Shown here: positions 57,476 to 64,000 of the stretch, one piece after another
How positions within the stretch are numbered: the stretch's first letter is position 1
How the letters are laid out: each line of letters begins with the position of its first letter
Assembly (NCBI GenBank): GCA_022563195.1
Contig: JADFNV010000015.1
Location: forward strand, 657-64,656
Source of the DNA: Pseudomonadota bacterium
GTDB taxonomy: Bacteria; Pseudomonadota; Gammaproteobacteria; Steroidobacterales; Woeseiaceae
Length of the DNA stretch: 64,000 nucleotides
Reading direction: 5' to 3'
Made by a program: the position numbers and the translations under genes
Notes under the pieces: generated by a model
What the model saw: only the letters and a program-made list of their open reading frames with translations
The model's database searches: none
What the model was told of the DNA's origin: nothing

Positions 57476-58522
57476 CTAGCGGCTCAGGATATTGGATATA
57501 TTCCAGTAATTCTCGCCGAGCAAGTGCGCGTCACTTTTCTTGACCGCACCACTTGCCTCGATCGCATATATCGTACCGACACTGGCAGCGACCGGCACAG
57601 CATCGTCGTCGGTGCGGAACTGCGCCTCCTCTGCTATTAGCTTGGCCCTCAGTTGCAGGACTTCTGCAATGTCTGTAGCGCTGTCAAGTGCCTCGATGCG
57701 TTTCTGGACGCTCGCAACGATTTCGTCACACGACGCCTTACCGCCGTAGTTAATGGTACCTGCACTTTTTTCACCCGCCTCTTTCGCCATGTTGGCGACA
57801 TTGTCTTTCTCGAAGTGCAGATATATTTGTTGCGCGAATGCAAGAATAATGAAATTGATCATGCGTTTTGTCGCGATATTCAGGCCTTGTGTATCCGGAG
57901 GCTCGTGATTTTGAACTTCATCGTAGCGCTGCAACAGATCACTCTCATTTTGCTGCTCCAGTTCGAGCGTTACCTCCAGGCTATTGAGTATTGCCGTCGC
58001 GGAATGACGCCGAAATATTTTGAGAAATCCGCTCATGGTCGTATATCTGTGTCGTTCCACCTGTAATTGATCTTCGAGAATCTGTACCTGCATTCGCTGC
58101 TCGCCGATCTCACTTTCAAGACCCAAGGCCTCCTGTCTGCGTAGCTCATTCCAATCGGCCAGCAACTGGCTGTGCTGCTTCTTTTCGCGTTGTTGCTTAA
58201 GCTGTTCCGCAAACTTCGCGAGCTTGACCTCGCAACGAAAATTCAGTCCACGTAGCTGGTAGTAGGTGACGATGTTGTTGACCCATTCCGGATCGAAGAG
58301 CAGATTTTCGAGGTGGTCAAATTTCTGTTGCAAGCGAGCCATCACGCCCTCTTGTTCATTGATAAATTCTTTCAGCCGGTATTGCTCATCGCCCAGGTCG
58401 GCGAATTCTTTCTTGAGTTCCTGGCGACTCTTATAAAGGTTCAGGAGCTTATCGCTCTCACTGTCCTCAGCCTCAGCGGGCGTATTTCCGAAAATAGTGT
58501 CCAAAGCTGTCACCGTCGGCAC
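57476..58522 (-). CDS. coiled-coil protein of unknown function
   Basis: The 348-aa protein has no signal peptide and is highly charged, with long heptad-like helices at about residues 25-75 and 90-165 (e.g. LAKFAEQLKQQREKKQHSQL). A second half begins near DTQGLNIATKRMINFIILAFAQ and could be a small helical domain. Similarity to DUF4041-like or T5orf172-associated coiled-coil proteins is possible from the pattern (TRCEV-like, KRMINFIILAF), but I am unsure. It stands alone, convergent with the secreted protein gene. Confidence 0.65.
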   Translation of the reverse strand: MPTVTALDTIFGNTPAEAEDSESDKLLNLYKSRQELKKEFADLGDEQYRLKEFINEQEGVMARLQQKFDHLENLLFDPEWVNNIVTYYQLRGLNFRCEVKLAKFAEQLKQQREKKQHSQLLADWNELRRQEALGLESEIGEQRMQVQILEDQLQVERHRYTTMSGFLKIFRRHSATAILNSLEVTLELEQQNESDLLQRYDEVQNHEPPDTQGLNIATKRMINFIILAFAQQIYLHFEKDNVANMAKEAGEKSAGTINYGGKASCDEIVASVQKRIEALDSATDIAEVLQLRAKLIAEEAQFRTDDDAVPVAASVGTIYAIEASGAVKKSDAHLLGENYWNISNILSR

Positions 58523-58672
58523 CTCTTAACATAACGCCGCAGCCTGAACCTCAGCGACGACCATGCATGACATCCGGATAATGACAATTGAACGTGCAGG
58601 AAACTCTGACTGAATCGACAGTTTTGCAATCTGACGGCGACCGGTTGACGCTATCGCAAGAGGCAGTGTGCC

Positions 58673-59128
58673 TTAGCGATCGAGGACGAGATGCCCCTGG
58701 TCTGTCAGGTATTCGAGCCACTTGTTCAGGACCACGTTTCGCTGCCAGCGAACATGGAGCTCGGGTCTGCTACCTTGCAGCTGCCGGTGCAGACCCCCTT
58801 GCCGCTGATGGTCATACAGACTCATGGATTCCGCCAGCTGCCCGTCGAGGTAAGCCCTGACCGTCAAGTCAGGATCTGCTACGTCTTTACCGGCTGAGAC
58901 AAATAAATACGTCATCGACAGAGTAACCGTGTAACGACAGCGTTCAAGTATCTCAACATACAGGTCACATTCACCCGCAACCCGTGAGCGGTAACAACCG
59001 TCGAGTCGTTCCAGTTCGGGAATCAGATACAGCAATCGCAGGTAGTTACTTTCATACAATGCCATCAAGCCGGCAAAGCTTTTGGGCTTGATAATTGTCT
59101 GCGGAACAATTTGGCAATCGAGTAACAT
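58673..59128 (-). CDS. DUF1249 family protein (YqiB-like)
   Basis: The 151-aa protein starts near KSFAGLMALYESNYLRLLYL and continues with LYVEILERCRYTVTLSMTYL and TVRAYLDGQLAESMS, ending in VVLNKWLEYLTDQGHLVLDR. These are the conserved blocks of DUF1249, a gammaproteobacterial family of unknown function usually near parE or nudF/cpdA. Here it is beside ppsR instead. Confidence 0.88.
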   Translation of the reverse strand: MLLDCQIVPQTIIKPKSFAGLMALYESNYLRLLYLIPELERLDGCYRSRVAGECDLYVEILERCRYTVTLSMTYLFVSAGKDVADPDLTVRAYLDGQLAESMSLYDHQRQGGLHRQLQGSRPELHVRWQRNVVLNKWLEYLTDQGHLVLDR

Positions 59129-59206
59129 GCAGCCAATATAGCACAGCGTTATCGTTACAAAATGCGTGCAAATATCGTTCCAAGACAGGGACTGACAGGT
59201 TAAAAA

Positions 59207-60031
59207 TCAGGGTCGCACTCGTCGCTCAACACCGGTACTATCGAGAATTCTGCTCGCGATTTCTTCAATCGAAAATTTCGTCGTATCCACGCTCGGTATT
59301 GCATATCGTTTGAAGATTTTCCCCGATTCACGCAATTCATAACGTACCTGCTGCGCCGAAGAATATTTGCCCAGCGATCGCCGTTCCTTGCGAATCTGTC
59401 TTAGACGATCAGGCGCGATCGTCAGTCCGAAAAGTTTTTGTTTTTGCTGAACCAGAAATCCAGGCAGTTCGCCCGTCTCGAAATCCTCCTCAGTCAGCGG
59501 GAAATTGGCTGCGTATACACCGTATTGCAGGGCCAGATAAAGGCAGGTCGGCGTTTTTCCGGATCGTGATACACCAATCAGTATGACGTCAGCCATATCG
59601 TAGTTGCGACTGATACCACCGTCGTCATTCGCGAGCGCAAAATTGGTTGCCTCAATGCGTTTCATATAGGCGTTGATATCGGTCATGCCGTGGGCACGGC
59701 CGGGCTCGTAGGTCGGCTTCTGCTGGAATTCTTTTTCGAGCGGTTCAAGGAATTCATCGAATATATCAAGGTGCAAGCCATTTGCCTTACTGACAATTGA
59801 TCGAAATTCATTCTGCACCAATGTCGAGAAAACGACCGGTCGCTTTGTATCTGCGCTGCCCGCCTTATTGATTTTCCGCACCGCCTCATGCGCCTTGTCT
59901 TCGGTATCTATAAATGGCAAAGTCACTTGCCGAAAATTCTGGCCATCAAACTGCGTGAGAAGGCTGTGACCCAGCGTTTCTGCAGTCACGCCGGTCTGGT
60001 CCGAAAGGAAAAATACGGTGCGTTCGTACAT
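59207..60031 (-). CDS. ppsR: phosphoenolpyruvate synthetase regulatory protein PpsR (DUF299)
   Basis: PpsR is a bifunctional ADP-dependent kinase/pyrophosphorylase that inactivates and reactivates PEP synthase. The start MYERTVFFLSDQTGVTAETL was chosen; the 180 extra residues in the track are antisense to ppsA. Visible motifs are LIGVSRSGKTPTCLYLA (nucleotide loop, about residue 150) and NDDGGISRNYDMAD. Length is 274 aa. It is transcribed divergently from ppsA across about 100 bases, the usual arrangement. Confidence 0.96.
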   Translation of the reverse strand: MYERTVFFLSDQTGVTAETLGHSLLTQFDGQNFRQVTLPFIDTEDKAHEAVRKINKAGSADTKRPVVFSTLVQNEFRSIVSKANGLHLDIFDEFLEPLEKEFQQKPTYEPGRAHGMTDINAYMKRIEATNFALANDDGGISRNYDMADVILIGVSRSGKTPTCLYLALQYGVYAANFPLTEEDFETGELPGFLVQQKQKLFGLTIAPDRLRQIRKERRSLGKYSSAQQVRYELRESGKIFKRYAIPSVDTTKFSIEEIASRILDSTGVERRVRP

Positions 60032-60131
60032 AGGTAGAAGTCCTGGATTGCCACCATGACGAATATCGCCGTTGTGGGTAAGTGCGATATCGATTGTCCA
60101 TTTCCTGCAGGGGAACACAAGGGAGCAGACG

Positions 60132-62495
60132 TTGGAGCCATATGTCATCAAGCTCGCTGAGCTTGGGATGCAGGATATTGAGGTTGTTGGCGGAAAGAAC
60201 GCCTCGCTGGGGGAGATGATCGGCAAACTAGCCAGCCTTGGCATCAGAGTTCCCGGCGGCTTCGCTACATCGGCAGCAGCATACCGTGACTTTTTGACCC
60301 GCAATGCGCTCGACCAACACATCTCGAAACTCCTTGATAATCTCGATGTCGATGATCTCGATGCGCTAACTACCGCCGGCCAGGATATTCGCGACGCAAT
60401 TCTGGCTACACCCCTCCCCGAGCGCCTGATCGCCGACATCGACGGGGCATGGCAAGAAATGTCCAATGGCCGTGATATTGCCGTCGCCGTGCGCTCATCT
60501 GCGACAGCCGAGGACCTGCCCGACGCATCTTTTGCAGGACAGCAAGAGACTTTCCTCAACGTGCGAGGTCTCGACAATCTGATCGGGGCAATGCATCAGG
60601 TCTATGCGTCGCTTTTCACTGATCGTGCCATCGCCTACCGGGTCCATCAGGGTTTCGATCACAATCAGGTTGCACTTTCGGTCGGCGTGCAAACGATGGT
60701 GCGCAGCGATATCGGGTCAGCGGGCGTCATGTTTACTCTCGATACCGAGTCGGGATTCCGTGATGTCGTGTTCATTACAGCATCTTACGGCCTTGGCGAG
60801 ACCGTCGTGCAGGGCTCCGTCAACCCCGACGAATTCTATGTTTACAAACCAGCACTCGAGCAAAACAAGCACCCTATCCTGAGAAAAAACCTTGGCAGCA
60901 AGTTGCTCAAGATGATCTACAGCAAGCACTCGACGCTGGGCAAAACGGTCGACACTGTCGACGTGGATGAAGCTGAAAGCCAGGTGTTTTCCCTGACTGA
61001 CGACGCCATCATCGAACTCTCGCGGATGGCCGTAACGATTGAGAAACATTACGGACGGCCCATGGACATCGAATGGGGTCTTGATGGCACTGACGGCAAG
61101 CTCTATATCCTGCAGGCGCGGCCAGAGACGGTGCAGAGTCGCAGTGGCCGTTCGATTCAGAGATTTACTCTCAAGGGTCGCTCCAGTGTAGTGACCACCG
61201 GGCGCAGCATTGGCAACAAGATTGGCTCTGGCACGGCCAAAATCATTCGCAGCGTCAAGGAGATGGGTCGCATTCAACCAGGTGACATACTCGTGTCGGA
61301 CATGACAGATCCCGACTGGGAACCGGTCATGAAACGTGCGGCCGCGATCGTTACGAATCGTGGCGGCCGAACCTGTCATGCCGCAATCATCGCCCGGGAA
61401 TTGGGTATTCCCGCTGTAGTCGGTTGTGGAGATGCCACCGAGACGATCAAGGACGGCCAGGAGGTTACGGTGAGTTGTGCGGAGGGTGACGAAGGAATCG
61501 TGTACGACGGTCAGCTCGATTTTGAGCAGAAGCAGATCGAGCTTGATTCACTCCCCGATATTCCGGTCAAGATAATGATGAACGTCGGCAATCCCGATCG
61601 CGCGTTTGACTTCGCGAATATTCCGAATCACGGTGTCGGACTGGCGCGCCTCGAATTTATAATCAATCGCATGATCGGCGTGCATCCGCAGGCTTTGCTT
61701 GAATACGACAAGCTTGACGATTCGACTCGCGAGGCTGTCGACGAGCAAATGGCGGGATATAACGACCCGGTGCAGTTTTATATCGACAAGTTGGCCGAGG
61801 GCATCAGTACGATCGCGGCGGCGTTCGCACCTGAACCCGTCATTGTTCGTCTGTCCGACTTCAAATCCAACGAATATGCCAACCTGATAGGCGGCGAACG
61901 ATACGAGCCGAAGGAGGAAAATCCAATGCTTGGATTCCGCGGCGCGGCACGTTACGTGTCAGAAAGTTTTCGACCTTGCTTTGAGCTCGAGTGTGCCGCA
62001 ATCCGCAAGGTTCGAAATGAAATGGGATTGAGAAACGTCCAGCTGATGATTCCATTCGTTCGTACCGTTCAACAGGCGAAAGATGTCATCGATCTGCTGA
62101 TTGCTAATGGTCTCGAGCGTGGCAAGGACGAACTGAAGATCATCATGATGTCCGAATTACCGACCAATGCGCTGCTGGCGGATCGCTACCTTGAACATTT
62201 TGATGGCATGTCAATCGGCTCGAACGACATGACGCAGCTTACGCTGGGACTGGATCGCGATTCAGCTTTGATCGCTGATCTGTTTGATGAACGCGACGAT
62301 GCGGTCAAGGCAATGCTGGCGATGACCATTGCCGCATGCAAAAAGCAGGGAAAATATATTGGAATTTGCGGCCAGGGACCGTCTGATCACCCGGACCTTG
62401 CGCGCTGGCTCCTCGAGCAAGGTATTGAAAGCATGTCGTTGAACCCCGATACCCTGGTCGAGACCTGGCTGTTCCTTGCCGGCGAGTCGGTATAG
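60132..62495 (+). CDS. ppsA: phosphoenolpyruvate synthase
   Basis: PpsA makes PEP from pyruvate and ATP for gluconeogenesis. I chose the TTG preceded by AAGGGAGC, giving [20 protein letters not shown]; the upstream track residues are not conserved. The N-terminal ATP-binding domain ([13 protein letters not shown]), the phosphohistidine motif [15 protein letters not shown] near residue 418, and the C-terminal PEP-binding barrel ([16 protein letters not shown]) are complete. Length is 787 aa. Confidence 0.97.
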   Translation: MEPYVIKLAELGMQDIEVVGGKNASLGEMIGKLASLGIRVPGGFATSAAAYRDFLTRNALDQHISKLLDNLDVDDLDALTTAGQDIRDAILATPLPERLIADIDGAWQEMSNGRDIAVAVRSSATAEDLPDASFAGQQETFLNVRGLDNLIGAMHQVYASLFTDRAIAYRVHQGFDHNQVALSVGVQTMVRSDIGSAGVMFTLDTESGFRDVVFITASYGLGETVVQGSVNPDEFYVYKPALEQNKHPILRKNLGSKLLKMIYSKHSTLGKTVDTVDVDEAESQVFSLTDDAIIELSRMAVTIEKHYGRPMDIEWGLDGTDGKLYILQARPETVQSRSGRSIQRFTLKGRSSVVTTGRSIGNKIGSGTAKIIRSVKEMGRIQPGDILVSDMTDPDWEPVMKRAAAIVTNRGGRTCHAAIIARELGIPAVVGCGDATETIKDGQEVTVSCAEGDEGIVYDGQLDFEQKQIELDSLPDIPVKIMMNVGNPDRAFDFANIPNHGVGLARLEFIINRMIGVHPQALLEYDKLDDSTREAVDEQMAGYNDPVQFYIDKLAEGISTIAAAFAPEPVIVRLSDFKSNEYANLIGGERYEPKEENPMLGFRGAARYVSESFRPCFELECAAIRKVRNEMGLRNVQLMIPFVRTVQQAKDVIDLLIANGLERGKDELKIIMMSELPTNALLADRYLEHFDGMSIGSNDMTQLTLGLDRDSALIADLFDERDDAVKAMLAMTIAACKKQGKYIGICGQGPSDHPDLARWLLEQGIESMSLNPDTLVETWLFLAGESV

Positions 62496-62770
62496 AAAAC
62501 CACCTGTAGCCGCCCGCCCCCGTCAAGCGGAGACATGCGGACGATCCCACCGCAGCGGCACGGCAGCGGGTATTTGCTCGATGTCTGAACGGCGGATGGG
62601 AGGTTCCTCGCAAAACTCGGCAGGGGCGCGGTATCGGTGTGTTTGCTCGCGCGTCGTCCGCAGCGCTGCGACGCAGGACGCCCAAGCAAGCGCAGGCCGA
62701 TGCGAGCCGAGGCAGGACGCCGAGCGAGGTTCAGCGCGAGCAAATACCCGGTATCGCGCCCTTTCGCAGT
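62496..62770. repeat. inverted-repeat element between ppsA and the SH3 gene
   Basis: Two arms of about 30 bases face each other at 62,624-62,653 (GGGCGCGGTATCGGTG, GTTTGCTCGCGC) and 62,735-62,764, which read in reverse complement as GGGCGCGATACCGGGTA, TTTGCTCGCGC. A third short copy CGGGTATTTGCTCG lies at about 62,568. About 80 bases of GC-rich sequence with CGTCCTGCGTCG/GGCAGGACGC words lie between the arms. It looks like a non-coding dispersed repeat of the REP/MITE sort. No gene is seen in it, although ORFs run through on both strands. Confidence 0.6.
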
Positions 62771-63448
62771 TTAGAAGCGGTCGTATCGGGAGCGCCGCTG
62801 CAAGCGCATACGCGGTACCCAGATACCCAGCAGAATACCAATCATCAGTACCAGCGCGCCGGCCATGAACCAGTAGCGCGTCGTCTGGCCGGTCAGCTCA
62901 CGGTTCTGTTGTTCGACAGTCGCAAGTTTGATCTCCAACGTGGCCAATTGCTCGCGCAGGCTTATGTTCTGGCTGTTTACCCCAAGTACATTGGCCGCGG
63001 CACGTTTGATCTCGGTCAATTCCTGCGCGAGCTGGCGTTTTTCGCGCTCAAGCGTGGCGATGCGGTCGGTCGCAGTGTTGTACTCGCCTTTGACAGCATT
63101 GAGCTGTGACGTCAGCGAACTGCCCTGCGCGCTGGCATCGGTCAACTGACCCTTTAGCTGCACGAGTTGCACGCGCGCGCTCGGTTCACTCATCAAATAA
63201 CGGATGAGTATCCAACCTTCGGTGCCGGCATTCGTACGCACTCGCGCATATCCTGCAGCGTCATCACGCTCAAGCACCTCTAGTGCCGTGCCGCTGGGCA
63301 ACATCCGTTCTATGGCATTGGCCGTGCTGGGCCCAGTCCGCAACATGACTTCGAACTGATCACTCACCCACGCCGGCTCGGCCGCGACCTGCAGTCCAGT
63401 CATCAGCAACAAGAGGCCAAAAACCTTAATATTCGTCGTCATCATCAT
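62771..63448 (-). CDS. SH3-domain and coiled-coil membrane protein (TIGR04211-like)
   Basis: A signal peptide (KVFGLLLLMTGLQVAAEP) precedes a bacterial SH3 domain (EVMLRTGPSTANAIERMLPS, GTALEVLERDD, GWILIRYL). A long coiled coil follows (about residues 85-185), then a C-terminal membrane span (YWFMAGALVLMIGILLGIWV) and a basic tail. This layout fits the YgiM family. The start MMMTTNIKVFG was chosen. The function is unknown; it is probably periplasmic and tail-anchored. Confidence 0.9.
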   Translation of the reverse strand: MMMTTNIKVFGLLLLMTGLQVAAEPAWVSDQFEVMLRTGPSTANAIERMLPSGTALEVLERDDAAGYARVRTNAGTEGWILIRYLMSEPSARVQLVQLKGQLTDASAQGSSLTSQLNAVKGEYNTATDRIATLEREKRQLAQELTEIKRAAANVLGVNSQNISLREQLATLEIKLATVEQQNRELTGQTTRYWFMAGALVLMIGILLGIWVPRMRLQRRSRYDRF

Positions 63449-63523
63449 TTCACAGCGCGCCAATCCCGTGTGCCGCAACTATAAGACATGGTCACGGCCT
63501 ACGCCAGTTAAAGATTAGTTAAA

Positions 63524-63907
63524 TCAGTCGCTTATCGGAGACAGTTTAGACACATTCTGCTCCCATTGTTGGCCATCAAATGGATTCACCGTCACAGATT
63601 CGATCGTTTCCGGATCGATGCAATTGACGTTAACGCTGTAGCCAGTCGGGTGAGATCGCGGCACATAGAACGATTTGACGCCACAGTTACGACAAAAATA
63701 GTGCTGAGCGACGCCGGTATTGAATGTATATGTCTCGACATCATCTGCTCCGCTGAGCAAGCGGAATGCGTGTTTTGGAACGATCATGTGCAGATATCCC
63801 GACATGCGGCAGATGCTGCAATTGCACTGATCCGCCTTGATATTGGCTGCCGCGTCAACCTCGAAGCGCACCCGACCACAATGGCAACCACCTTTATGTG
63901 TTGTCAT
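63524..63907 (-). CDS. GFA / CENP-V family zinc protein
   Basis: The product from MTTHKGGCHCGRVRFEVDAA has 127 aa. It carries the GFA zinc-ligand pattern: CHCGRVRFEV at the start, CNCSICRMSG near residue 29 and YFCRNCGVKSFYVPRS near residue 70. The family is named after glutathione-dependent formaldehyde-activating enzyme, but most members have no proven activity. The longer track start was not used. Confidence 0.92.
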   Translation of the reverse strand: MTTHKGGCHCGRVRFEVDAAANIKADQCNCSICRMSGYLHMIVPKHAFRLLSGADDVETYTFNTGVAQHYFCRNCGVKSFYVPRSHPTGYSVNVNCIDPETIESVTVNPFDGQQWEQNVSKLSPISD

Positions 63908-64000
63908 GACTATCCCATGGCCGCATTTTCTTCCATACCGCAAGGAAATTATTCGCGGGCATGGCATAGAGCCGCAAGCGCTGCATATTGCCAATCGCTG
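63894..64000 (-). other. possible 3' end of an upstream gene at the window edge
   Basis: A minus-strand frame enters from the right edge and ends at a TAA that overlaps the GFA start by about 13 bases. Its visible end (MQRLRLYAMPANNFLAVWKK, then MRPWDSHDNT) is coherent, and such an overlap is typical of an operon. Only about 34 residues are visible, so identity cannot be given. Confidence 0.25.

Noticed and set aside
62305-62868. Several ORFs on both strands across the ppsA 3' end and the following gap
   Set aside because: Arg/Ser/Ala/Gln-rich translations of a GC-rich inverted-repeat element; coding evidence is lacking.
1-64000. CRISPR arrays, rRNA genes, complete insertion sequences or integrases
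   Set aside because: None seen: no regularly spaced repeats, no rRNA sequence and no transposase or integrase reading frame.

Overview
The window looks like chromosome of a free-living gammaproteobacterium, moderately GC-rich, perhaps from the Woeseiaceae/Chromatiales side of the class. That placement rests on gene order and protein flavour only; no search could be run. Two gene orders conserved in Gammaproteobacteria are joined here. The first, on the minus strand, is dnaJ-dapB-carA-carB-greA-rlmE-ftsH-folP-glmM-tpiA-secG-tRNA-Leu(GAG)-nuoA-to-nuoN-initiator tRNA-Met. The second is grpE/hrcA-nadK-recN-fur-bamE-rnfH-ratA-smpB-ssrA.

Layout. 1-160: no gene seen. 161-14,646: initiator tRNA (own promoter and terminator) and the complete 13-gene respiratory complex I operon (nuoA, B, C, D separate). 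14.7-26.9 kb: tRNA-Leu, Sec export, glycolysis (tpiA), peptidoglycan precursor (glmM), folate (folP), FtsH protease, rRNA methylation (rlmE), transcript cleavage (greA), carbamoyl phosphate synthesis (carAB) and lysine/DAP synthesis (dapB). 27.0-31.9 kb: hrcA-grpE-dnaK-dnaJ heat-shock block with two good sigma-32-type promoters. 32.1-38.9 kb: nadK-recN, fur, bamE, rnfH-ratA, an NSS-family Na+ symporter, smpB and tmRNA.

38.86-43.6 kb is a scar zone behind the 3' end of ssrA, a classical integration site. Four genes are cut there: a DUF2971 gene without its 5' end, a cytochrome c gene with an out-of-frame tail, an arginase-family gene without its 3' half, and a DUF442 phosphatase-like gene without its 5' half. 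A DUF3820-like ORF lies in the same zone, beside three copies of an odd-centred palindrome (TGRGACTNAGTCYCA).

43.6-58.5 kb is an accessory stretch rich in lipoproteins and poorly characterised genes: a 583-aa lipoprotein, GNAT, SrkA kinase, an overlapping lipoprotein pair, an NlpC/P60 hydrolase, a gluzincin lipoprotein coupled to a Ycf46-type AAA ATPase, small membrane proteins, a YkvA/DUF1232 protein, the Prc protease, a secreted low-complexity protein behind a palindromic operator, and a coiled-coil protein. 58.7-64 kb holds a DUF1249 protein, the divergent ppsR/ppsA pair, an inverted-repeat element, an SH3/coiled-coil envelope protein and a GFA/CENP-V protein.

The best candidates for undescribed biology are: (i) a three-copy intergenic hairpin repeat (CCGTCAA-N7-TTGACGG) at 14.8, 53.8 and 57.4 kb; (ii) the palindrome cluster in the scar zone; (iii) the gluzincin-lipoprotein/Ycf46 ATPase gene pair; and (iv) dapB, which seems to lack any ATG/GTG/TTG start that keeps its NAD(P)H-binding motif.
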